Translations under genes and position numbers: made by a program
Source: Endotrypanum monterogeii
Taxonomy: Eukaryota; Euglenozoa; Kinetoplastea; Trypanosomatida; Trypanosomatidae
DNA: 64,000 bases
Assembly: GCA_000333855.2 (NCBI GenBank)
Contig: CM007346.1
Location: 125,673 to 189,672 of the forward strand
Direction of reading: 5' to 3'
In this document: piece by piece, positions 52,372-61,712 of the stretch
Layout of the letters: each line of letters opens with the position of its first letter
Position numbering within the stretch: the first letter of the stretch is position 1
The notes under the pieces: model-generated
The model's input: the letters and a program-made list of their open reading frames with translations, nothing else
The model's database searches: none
What the model was told of the DNA's origin: nothing

Positions 52372-52689
52372 AAATCCAGTGAAAAAGAGAGGCGCATGAA
52401 AACAGAAAGAAGTCACCCGATTGCAACACACACACACAGATACCCTCTAGCAAAACACAAAAAGCAATGCGCACTGACTCATTTGCTACGAGCGAGATTG
52501 GCGTGGAAACTCATTTAAAAAGGGGGTTCTCAAAACGATATCGAATAGCCCTCTTGGGACCGACAGGCATGCCGAAATTCCTCTCCCTCCCTCTCTCCCT
52601 CCCGGCAGGTCAGCGTCATCGCCCATCCCTCCTTCACACCCCACACAGCTGCCAAACAGTGATTTCGCGGACGACAATGATCCCCGAGT

Positions 52690-53370
52690 CTACTTGACGG
52701 CGATAGGCGACTTGGCGGCGCCCGCCTTCTCCGCCGAGACACTCTTCATCAGCTTCTTCTGCCACTCACGTGACATCTTTTGCGACTCGCGAATCTCCTC
52801 CTCTGGAAACAATTTCATGAGCCCCATCAACGAGGCCGAGACCAGCAACATTATCACCATAGGATTCTTCAAAAGGCTCATCAGATCCATCTGCTGGCGA
52901 GGGATATAGTACCTGTGGGTACCCGAAGTCGGGATGATCGCAGGATTCTCCTCCTCTAGCCCGCTGCCCTCGAGCTGACGCACAGGGTAGTCGTTCGCCG
53001 AGGTTCGGATGACGGGCTCGTGGCGACCATCGCCGGTGTCGAGGTACATGACATCAACGCGAACCGTCGGAAACACAAGGTAATCGTACTCTGCCTGTAA
53101 GATGTACGTGCCGTACGGGAGCTTGTACACAGTGAAGGATCCGTCACGAGCTGTGGGTACAACAAGGCTATGCTGGGCGTTGTACAGGAGCACACTCCCA
53201 GGCTGGATGTTGTTGAGGGGCTGAAAGTAGTCAGGATGGCGCAGGTAGGCTGGTGGCAGGCGTAGCTGACCATAGTACGTGACAGTCTCCCCTGAAGCAG
53301 ACACGGTTGGCATGGCTTCGAGCACTAGAAGCAACGATACCACCAGTGCGAAGCACGTTATACGGCACAT
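52690..53370 (-). CDS. EMC7: ER membrane protein complex subunit 7 homologue
   Basis: The 226-residue protein has a signal peptide (about 1-25), a lumenal beta-sandwich at about 28-125 and one transmembrane helix at 171-188 (MVIMLLVSASLMGLMKLF), followed by a charged cytosolic tail of about 38 residues. The lumenal domain shows the carboxypeptidase-regulatory-like order GSVLLYNAQHSLVVPTARDG, FTVYKLPYGTYILQAEY and VFPTVRVDV. YYIPRQQMDLMSLLKNPMVI just before the helix corresponds to the conserved EMC7 segment. EMC inserts tail-anchored and multi-pass proteins into the ER membrane; EMC7 is a lumenal, peripheral subunit. Assignment rests on overall order and these segments. ATG at 53370 and stop at 52690 confirmed. 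Confidence 0.8.
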   Translation of the reverse strand: MCRITCFALVVSLLLVLEAMPTVSASGETVTYYGQLRLPPAYLRHPDYFQPLNNIQPGSVLLYNAQHSLVVPTARDGSFTVYKLPYGTYILQAEYDYLVFPTVRVDVMYLDTGDGRHEPVIRTSANDYPVRQLEGSGLEEENPAIIPTSGTHRYYIPRQQMDLMSLLKNPMVIMLLVSASLMGLMKLFPEEEIRESQKMSREWQKKLMKSVSAEKAGAAKSPIAVK

Positions 53371-54216
53371 TCTGATAGGGAAATCAAGAATAGTAGTTAC
53401 AAAGGCGCGAGTTCTCTCACGATGAAGACCCCTTCACCACTCAGAGAAACCGTCGAAAGGGAGAAGTAGTAACAGCAAAACTTGGCGCCGTGCATGTGGG
53501 CACGTGTAGGTGAGCGTGTACGCCCGAAAAAGGAAGAGAAGAAGAAGACGGAGGTGAGAGAGAGGGGACGCCAAGGAAAGAGAAATGGAGAGAGATGACA
53601 AGAATAGGGAAGGCGCCAAAAAAACAAAAAAAAGGGGGTGAACGTGTGCTAGCAACGTGACCGGGACTCAATCGACTGTCTACGATACAAGACCGATTGC
53701 GTTCAGTAACCGAAAACAAAAAAGGGGGGGGCACACGGCGTATACCTTGCAACCACACATGATTCATGGGCATGTTTTACCAGCCACTCTTTCTTTTTAG
53801 GTGTATGTATGTCAGCATCTGAAGTGAGATTGTAGGACAGATACACGCACCCGTACGCCTCCCTCCGCCGGCGCCGCCGTCTAGGAACCCCGAAAAAAGA
53901 TCGTGAAAAGCATCAAACCAGCTTTCTGTGAACGCAGATGCAATTACTCGCAGCAATGCATGAGTCGCGTCCAATCGACGCCAGCGCGCAGCGTTCAGCA
54001 TGCATCCCCAAGTACGTGTGTATATATGTGTGTGTATGTGTGTGTGTGTGTGTGTATGTGCCTCAACCTACCGATTCCATTTCCCACACCCATCTTTTTT
54101 TTTTTTGATTGGTCCTCGACTAGCGGATGTTCTCCCTACGGAATGTCATCGGAGCCGCAGCCTCCCTGATGAGCCCCCGTCACCATTAATTCGATCCTTG
54201 GAAGCTATACCAGTCA
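53371..54216. other. intergenic spacer, no gene seen
   Basis: Contents are plus-strand purine-rich stretches (53500-53640), a G8 run near 53728, an interrupted (TG)n tract at about 54018-54060 and a T11 run near 54097. No gene was found. Confidence 0.6.
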
Positions 54217-54969
54217 CTACCTGAGGATAACGAAAATTAAAAGCACAAGGACCACCAGAAGCACGGCAATGCAAATCATCTTGCCCCTGTCACTCGTCGA
54301 GTCGATGAGATTGCTAACTCTCTTCATCGCCCCGTCCAGGCGCATCTGCACTCGAGTCATACCGCGGTCAAGGTCGCCGAGAATGTGCTCTTGTGTGTTG
54401 AGCTCATCCTGTATACCCACAGCGGTGTCCTTGACACGGTGGAGGCCCACCGATAGTCGATCCAGTGTTTGGTCGTCTTGCTGCATGATGCTTCGCTGAA
54501 CCTCATGCTCTTGTCGAAGAAAATCGTTGTTCTCGCGCGTCTCGATGTCACCAGGGTTGCCCTCTTGTACCCTAATACGCTTCCGCTGCGCAGCCCTAAC
54601 ACTCTCTGCGAGTTGTTGGGCCTTCATTATATCCCGCTCCCATGCGCGAATACGCTCCGCACGACTCTGAAGCTCCTCCGCAGTGATGGAGAACGACTCT
54701 GGGTGTTCCATGGCTGTATCGAGGGCAAAGCGCATGTCTTCGACAGCCTCGTTACAGCTACCCACAGACTCCAGGAGTTCATGTTCATTTATCACCGTGG
54801 GCATCGCCATAGCTTTGAAGCGCTGAATCTGTGCGCTCAGATCAGACAACATGGCGCCAACTTGTTTCTCCATCTGCGGCCATGGATCCTCGCGGGAAAC
54901 CCCGGCGGCTCTCAGAACCGTCGTGGGTGGTACGCTGGCCGTACCGTGTGAGGGTGAGGACGGGTGCAT
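54217..54969 (-). CDS. Qc-SNARE of the syntaxin 6/10/61 type
   Basis: The 250-residue protein has an N-terminal three-helix domain (about 25-135) with REDPWPQMEKQVGAML at its start, where syntaxin-6-type proteins have their DPF-x-x-V opening. The SNARE motif spans about 162-224: IMQQDDQTLDRLSVGLHRVK, IQDELNTQEHILGDLDRGM, VQMRLDGAMKRVSNL. The zero-layer residue is Gln (Q193). A C-terminal anchor follows at 230-249 (MICIAVLLVVLVLLIFVILR). The QDDQTLDRLS beginning and the TSDRGK just before the anchor are typical of the syntaxin 6 group, which works in fusion at the trans-Golgi network and endosomes. It would pair with Qa, Qb and R SNAREs encoded elsewhere. Confidence 0.88.
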   Translation of the reverse strand: MHPSSPSHGTASVPPTTVLRAAGVSREDPWPQMEKQVGAMLSDLSAQIQRFKAMAMPTVINEHELLESVGSCNEAVEDMRFALDTAMEHPESFSITAEELQSRAERIRAWERDIMKAQQLAESVRAAQRKRIRVQEGNPGDIETRENNDFLRQEHEVQRSIMQQDDQTLDRLSVGLHRVKDTAVGIQDELNTQEHILGDLDRGMTRVQMRLDGAMKRVSNLIDSTSDRGKMICIAVLLVVLVLLIFVILR

Positions 54970-56127
54970 GGGGAAAATGAGCTCAATAAGAAAAGCGGTG
55001 AAGCTTACAGATGAAAAACTTGCGCCTACAAGAAAAATTAAGTTAGAGAAAAATGAGTGGAGATTGAGGAAAAAAAAAGGAGGTAAAATCAGTACTCAGA
55101 CCTACACACACACGCACGCGTGCGCGCGAAGATATAGTATGATGTGGTAGTCGGGAGGCTCGACTAACAAGTGGGAAGCAACAAAAAGAAAATATAGAAG
55201 AAAATCGAGTTTCTTTTTTTTTTTTGTTGTGTGTGTGTGTGCGAAGGGGGGAAAAGGGGGAGAAGAAGAGCTTTAAGAACGAGTAGAAGAGTTAGCTGTG
55301 CACTCAACAATTCGATCGAATGACGCTGCGTATCGATATGCCTATATATATATATGTGTGTGTGTGTATCTGTGTGTGTGTCTTCAGGTGCAAATGAAAA
55401 GGGAGAAAAATATGCAATTTGTGAAGCGTCATGCGACTCGCCTGTCACCTACACATAAATTTATCGACGCACATGTGCATAAAAGATGAGAGAACCGCTC
55501 CCACGCGTAACACGAAGGAGCTGATAGGTATGTCCGTCTGTCTGTATGACTGCGTACCCTTGGCAATGTCACCTAGAAGAGAAGGTGTCGCAGGGAAGGA
55601 CTACAAACAAATAAATGTGAAAGACGACTCGAGACACGCGAACATGGAGAGCTGTGTGGGAGAGAGGTAGGTGTGCTCTAGCGGAAACGGTGTGACGGTT
55701 CTCACCCGAAAACAAACACGAGTCAACAGCACAAGCGGCTATGTGGGATGGAGGGTAGGTGTGAGGTGAAAAATAGACCACGTCACGATTGCCTGACTCG
55801 TATATGTACCTGTGAAGATGATAGCAACTACAGGGTGTGCAGAAGGCGTGCGGGCCTGTTGATACAGAGATATGCACTCATGCTCCTAAAGGTTGTCAGC
55901 TTAGCAGAGTCGGCATCCATGCCCAAGTCGTGGCGATAGACTCCGTGCACAGAGACGTAGACGAGATACACCACACAAAACAAACGCATCTTTAAAAAAG
56001 GGGGAAAGGGGTACAGATCAACCGCCTGCGCGACTCCGATGCCTCGGTTATGCCCCATGCAGACGCCATACTACAGAGAATTTCGTTTGACCCCCCTTTC
56101 CCTCTTCAGGCTCCCACACCGAGCTAT
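54970..56127. other. intergenic spacer, no gene seen
   Basis: It holds the predicted SNARE acceptor, a T11 run near 55213, a (TA)n(TG)n tract at about 55342-55380 and otherwise plain sequence. Confidence 0.6.
55026..55050 (-). promoter_or_regulatory. predicted trans-splice acceptor of the SNARE gene
   Basis: On the mRNA strand AATTTTTCTTGTAG precedes GCGCAAG; the AG is at 55027-55026. The predicted 5' UTR is about 56 nt. Inferred from pattern. Confidence 0.45.
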
Positions 56128-57717
56128 TCAGCGTACGACTCCGCGCGCACGGAGAGGGAAGTGTGACGCTAAATGCGTGTTACTGCACTGAACAAAACTA
56201 GATGCGCTGTCAAGACCTCGGCTGAACTGAAAATCGCTGAGATCGAAGTTACAGCGGAGGAAGCACACCACTGGGTCCCCAGGATGACTGTTGCCGCTAA
56301 TATGCCTCCCTCGACCAGCGTCGTTGCCGGTCTGCCTCAAAGCATGTGGCTTACACTTTAAGCCGACAGCGGCAAGGCGGAAATCGCAGTCCTCGAAGCG
56401 AATTGTGGAGGTCGACGATGAGCTGCACTGGACGTCTTTGAGAACGCAACCAGTGAAGTTGCAGCGTCGGAAGGTGACAGTGTCCAGCTCGGTGCGATAG
56501 AAAATACTGCGTGATAGTTCGCAGTCCTCCAACGTGACGTGCGACCAACGCACCAGCGAGAAATCACAGCGGACGAACGAGAGACCCTGAAGATGGAGGT
56601 GTTCCAGTAAGCCATGAGTCAGAAGGGCCTTCATATCCAGCCCCGGCAGCACCAGCGCTGCAGCAGCAGACAACGTCGACGTTGCGGTGTTGGACGAGGA
56701 AGTAGTGCTTTCCCCTCCGCGAACTGCCCGCACACTTTCTCGGCTGTTACCGTGCCGATGCGACGCTGCACCGCAGCAGCCCATGTTCAGGTGTGACGCC
56801 GCATTCGCACTGCTGCACAGACCGATGAACTGAAGAATTTTACGCTCAAGTGGAACGACGGGGGAGCCAAGAGTAGACAAGATAGAATGCGGGGACGTGT
56901 CAGCACCTGAAGAGTGCGACACCTCCGTCTTTGGAATAGACGGCACTGGAGCGGCGGCATCGGGGCTTTTCTGTGCTGCACTAACAGCCCGCTGGGCACT
57001 GAATGTATATGTGTAATCATCAAGGATATTCATCAAATCTTCAGCGTCCATGAGCGCATACGCGTCTTCCGCAATGGCCGACACCCCCTGCCCTTCGGCA
57101 ACGCTACCGGGTGACACAGAAGTGGATATGGAGGATGGGGAGGCCGTGCTCTCTGCAACCTCGCTACACGTGTGCTTGTCATCGACGTGGATAGCCGTCG
57201 CGGCCGCCTCGTCTTCGTAAAGCGAGGTAGAAAGAGAGAGCAACGCGTCCAAGATCTCGATACTATTATTATCATTATTCTTGTTATTATCCAAGGTGTC
57301 AGGCGGGGTGTCACGGGGAAGAACATTCGTTCTTGTTTTACAGGAGGAAAAACAGTGCGACGGCAGTGAAGATGACTGATCCGGGCGTTCCCTGCACGCC
57401 ACCTCGTGCACTACGGCTACCCCAGTGCACTTTCTAGATCCACCTAGATGTTCCTGGGTTAAACTCATACCTTGAAGTTGGGAACGCAACTTGTGCCGAG
57501 ACGCACCATGCAGATGCCTGTGTGTCTTCTGAGGGCGTTTCACATTCTTTGGCGAAAAATCGTAAAGACGACCAAAACCTTGCTGCTCCCCAGACGCTCC
57601 TCCATTACGGACAGTGTGGTACAGTCGCTGTGTGAAAAACAATGCACATGGGAAGCGTAGAAGGGCCACCGCGCTGCGACAGCACTGAGCCGATGTGAAG
57701 GGCTCACGTAGCAACAT
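56128..57717 (-). CDS. pentapeptide-repeat protein, probable mitochondrial import sequence
   Basis: The 529-residue protein begins with a basic, Arg/Ala/Leu-rich segment lacking acids after the first residues (LLRFPCALFFTQRLYHTVRN), like a mitochondrial presequence. The middle (40-360) is low-complexity, including NNKNNDNNS near 152. The C-terminal 165 residues carry pentapeptide-type repeats in two blocks: LSFVRCDFSLVRWSHVTLED, IFYRTELDTVTFRRCNFTGC and IRFEDCDFRL, then after a 40-residue insert VVCFLRCNFDLSDFQFSRG. The centre residue is often Phe or Leu with Asn/Asp/Cys before it, as in right-handed quadrilateral beta helices. Such repeats are structural or protein-binding; no enzyme is implied. 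The fold would be short, about three turns. I do not know the specific function. Confidence 0.7.
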   Translation of the reverse strand: MLLREPFTSAQCCRSAVALLRFPCALFFTQRLYHTVRNGGASGEQQGFGRLYDFSPKNVKRPQKTHRHLHGASRHKLRSQLQGMSLTQEHLGGSRKCTGVAVVHEVACRERPDQSSSLPSHCFSSCKTRTNVLPRDTPPDTLDNNKNNDNNSIEILDALLSLSTSLYEDEAAATAIHVDDKHTCSEVAESTASPSSISTSVSPGSVAEGQGVSAIAEDAYALMDAEDLMNILDDYTYTFSAQRAVSAAQKSPDAAAPVPSIPKTEVSHSSGADTSPHSILSTLGSPVVPLERKILQFIGLCSSANAASHLNMGCCGAASHRHGNSRESVRAVRGGESTTSSSNTATSTLSAAAALVLPGLDMKALLTHGLLEHLHLQGLSFVRCDFSLVRWSHVTLEDCELSRSIFYRTELDTVTFRRCNFTGCVLKDVQCSSSSTSTIRFEDCDFRLAAVGLKCKPHALRQTGNDAGRGRHISGNSHPGDPVVCFLRCNFDLSDFQFSRGLDSASSFVQCSNTHLASHFPLRARGVVR

Positions 57718-58239
57718 CAGCCTGCACCGGCATGCACGAAAAGAAATGAATGGAAGGCAATGGTGATTAGTGATGTCAAGTCTCCCCGATCCAGTCCCGC
57801 CGTGCCTCCTGCCCGCCCCCCTCCAACCCCTCCACTGGCTCTATGTTCAGAAGAGGTGAAGTGGTGACCAATGATTTATCTCGATTGTGGAATCAAGTGT
57901 CTGTGTGTGTGTGTGTGCGTATATGGAGGTGCGTTTGTTTGACTCGCGTAACGCACACCAACACGAGCTAGGTGAAAAAGAAGCGTCAGACACACATCAC
58001 AAAAGTGAAAAGAGAGGAGGAGGCAGAAGGCCACATTATTCATGTAGTCGTAAAAAAAAAAAAAACAAGAGCACACAACGGGAGCAGGTGGAGTACTCAA
58101 AAGGGGGAATTGCGTCTGGCAACAAGCGTGAAAACAACGCAACGGTGGCACAACTGTTTCTCTCTATATGGATGTATATATATATTACATTTCTAGAGAA
58201 AGAAAGCCGAGGAAGAAAAGGTCTAAGCGCCGTTGTTTT

Positions 58240-58277
<38 letters not shown>

Positions 58278-59417
58278 CGGTGTCCTCGACTTCGTCTTCG
58301 CTGTGACCCACTCACCCACCCCTCACACATCCACAGATAAAACATACATATGTGAGCGTGTCAACTCGCCTCTTCGCATCTGTATCAAGCCCAACTCGTT
58401 CCATCTCTTCTGGAGAGCCCTGGGAGGGATGTGGAATTCTTATGCGGTGATCAAAGCCAGCACATAATAGGGCCCGACGACCACCTCGCAAAGCAGCGCC
58501 ATAAGCCAACAGGTACCAGCTGCAAAACAGCACACACACACACACAGCTGATAGAATCCATAAAGCCTCATGTACCCTCCTCCTCATCCCCAGACCTGCA
58601 GGAAGACGAGAAAACAAGAGGAGGACTTGGAAGGCTTTGAAGAGGCTCAGGAAGCCCACTCACAACGTTTCATTCATATTGCTTTTTTTTTTGGAGATGA
58701 CACAAACGTGAATAATTTTTTTTTGAGGAGGCTGAAGTGATGTACGCCCGCCCGCCCGCTTGTACACACGCCATATGAATAATGACCGCGCGCAAGAAAA
58801 AAAACAGGGAGTGGAAGAGGGAGCAACCAGCTAAACCTCTATACTTACCTCTAGCATAACTGGCGACTGCACACAACAACATAAGCCTGCCAAGAACGCA
58901 AGAGAGAGTGGCACACAGGGAGCAAGCAGACAAGCGAACGAACGAGAAAAAAAAAAGAGGGCATCACCGAAACGCCTAAGGCGGGAAAACAAGTCGGAAA
59001 AAAGCGGGAGGGGGAAGAAGAGGACAAGGGGAGCCTGCACCGTAAAGTCACACTGGGTGGCTCTCAGAGCGAGACATAAAAATCTCTAACGGGTGAAAAA
59101 TTTCAAAAGGCAGCTGCTGCCGTCCCATCAGCGCCACCATGGATGACACACTGAAATACTTCACACACACACGCACACACACAGAGAATGATGTGCACGG
59201 GGGAAAAAAAGAGGAACATATTGAACAAAATACACATTTGATGGTGGGTGTCATTTAAAGAACGCCAAAGTCTGAATTCTGGGATAAGAAAGATGCCCAG
59301 CAGATGTACGAACGAAGTCTCCGCAAGGGAATAGGAAGGATGACCTTGAAGTCATATTCGTGTCTGATATCACAGAAGGCGAACTCACAGCGCTCTATAT
59401 AAACACACACACATATG

Positions 59418-59448
<31 letters not shown>

Positions 59449-61712
59449 ACATCCTCAGAAGTAAATGGGAAAAAAATAAGAAAAAGACGGTCATCGGCGT
59501 AGAAACGACGGGGGGGGGGGGGGGCACCGGGGAGAGAGACCAGACTGGCGTCGCTCACACGCCGTCTCATTCGGCCATTAACCCATGCTTTTTTCCCTCC
59601 CTCAGCGGAATCTCTTTTTTTCTTCGTTGTCAAACACCCACCTCGTCAAACATACACTTCATCCTGCCGTGGCGCATCGCTTTTCAGACACCCCTCCGCT
59701 CCCCCCCCCTTATCAATCGACAATTTATAAATACTGCAGGATTCCCACCAGTGAACAGTCAAAGCAGAGAGGTGTTCGTTGGTGTTACGCCGGCACTTAC
59801 CCCCCCCTCCAGGCAGCGCCACGCACATCCCAATTGCTGGCATAACAATAAAACACTCTAGCCTCGCTGCGTTAGACGACCGTAGCCTTGATGCCAGCAG
59901 ACTCAGCACTGCGTTGGTGAAGGAGTTGACCCCTGTATAATTGCCCCCCCCTCTCCAAGCAGCGGGGAAATACTGGGACCCAACCTCTGACCTAGGGAGG
60001 TGTGTCCTTTCGCAACCAAAGGGGGGCTGCGGAGGCCCAGAAGTGAAACGTTAGGGAGAAAAGAGGGTGGACAGGTGACTATGTAATACAAGTTCCACGT
60101 AGCAGTGAAAAACAAGTGAAAAATCTGCACTGTGTGGTAGAGATTATACTCGAACATTTACACTCACCTTGTCAACTCACCTATCTCCCCCAGCCACATG
60201 AGCCTCGGTACCGGCGGAGAGGCGAGTGCTAATTACGCCGAAAGAGGAAGATGAGGAATGCTGGGCTCCGCTGCTGGTGCAGAAACGTCAAAATGCAGAC
60301 ACCCATGTGCGCTGAAAATAGCTGTGGGCTTCTTCGGCATACCCAACAGACATTGGCCCTTTTTCCAGGAAAGGCAGAGCAGAACCACCAAAAACAAAAA
60401 AAAAATCACCCAACACCCCCACCCAATCCCAGAAGAAAACAAAAAAAGGTTAGAAGCCCATGTCCGCAAATGAGCAAAGTCATACAAGGCGGAAACTTGT
60501 TAAAGACACAGACACACACACACACACATACACCATCTCTTCTTGCGCAAAACAACAAAGCATATTGAGGTATCCTTCAAACGCCACCATCACCACGACC
60601 GCCTCCCCGCCACCACCATCAGCACCACTTCCTCTTCCCCCGTCTCTGCCGGGCAGTCGGCTTGCCGTTGCAGCAAACGCGACAGTGAAGAAACGAGCGA
60701 ACTGTGGGAGAGAAAAACATATACAAAGAGAAAATCAAAAAAAAAGGGAAACAGGAATGCAGACTACACAGACGCTAAAGGCAACAGAACGCTGAGCAGC
60801 GACACAGAACCACAAACACGGGTCTAAAGAACAAACACCAGTACCACTCGAGTCCAGATGATACTGCAGCTGTTTCGGATTAAACGAAAAGAAAAACATT
60901 TTGACGAGGAAAAACGGAAAAAAAAAGAGGGGTCTAGCGCTCCCATGGGGAAAAGGGGAGAGGGGGGAAGAGGCGATGATCCCAAGGAAATCATAGCCGA
61001 CACTCAGCGCACAGACACGCGTGAAAGACTCCATGCAGAGAGCAGTGACGAAACGTTTGAGGTGTCGGTATAAAGCAGCCGAATAAGATGGAAATCAGCT
61101 ACACAAGACAAAAAAACAAATTGCTAAAGGAAAACTGTAGAGAAGAGGGGGGGAGACCAGTCCCCCGGTGTCGGCAAATCAACAGGGCGTTTCGGGAACC
61201 CTCTCCACATGTAAAATCAACACACACGTATGCCCCGTCAGTATATCCCATACACCACTCCTAACATGCAGACAGAAGAAAGCAGTCGCTGATTTTGTTT
61301 TTTTAGAAAACAGGGAAGGTTACCATCTCCGCGTCAGGTAGTAGAAAGAATATAAAAGAGAAAAGGGAGAAACAAATAACAGATAGCTGCGATTCACTTT
61401 GAAAAAAAAAATGCTTGAGCACGGGAAGAGGTGTCGCAAGGTGCAGCGACAGTGGAACAATCAAAACCAAAGGAAATATTCGATTTATCGACTCTGCGCG
61501 CGTGCACGCAATGCACACCATTCGCGAATGGGAAGAGAGGAAGCAATGAAAAGAAAAAAGTGCCGAGGACTGTATCTGGGTAGAACAGAGCCACTGTCGC
61601 CGCCCCCACTCGATCAGTAGCACACACACACACACACACACACTCTTATATACATATACGTAGTCCCACACATGGCACTTTCCTTTTCTCCCGGAATCAA
61701 CTCGTCTTCCCT
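57718..61712. other. 4-kb spacer, the longest gene-free region of the window
   Basis: No frame longer than about 150 codons is present, and none has a domain or coding-like composition. It contains (TG)n near 57900 and at 58243-58275, A13 near 58050, (AC)n near 58532 and 60509, (TA)n at 59412-59440, G15 at 59510-59524 and (AC)n at 61622-61643. A GC-balanced, non-repetitive block at about 59870-60070 with a plus-strand C run could be a decayed retroposon. The region must include the sphingosine kinase 3' UTR and the leader of the pentapeptide gene, or a lost gene or noncoding transcript. Confidence 0.55.

Larger units (their letters stand above)
50707..52689. other. intergenic spacer of 2 kb, no gene seen
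   Basis: Apart from the predicted PDI acceptor it contains (TCTG)n followed by (TG)n at about 51966-52014, (CA)n at about 52298-52320 and the 13-bp tandem repeat listed separately. No gene-like frame was found. Confidence 0.6.

Noticed and set aside
58312..58659. 115-codon minus-strand frame with a hydrophobic stretch
   Set aside because: No homology signal, codon use unlike the genes, and bordered by microsatellites; could not be supported as a gene.
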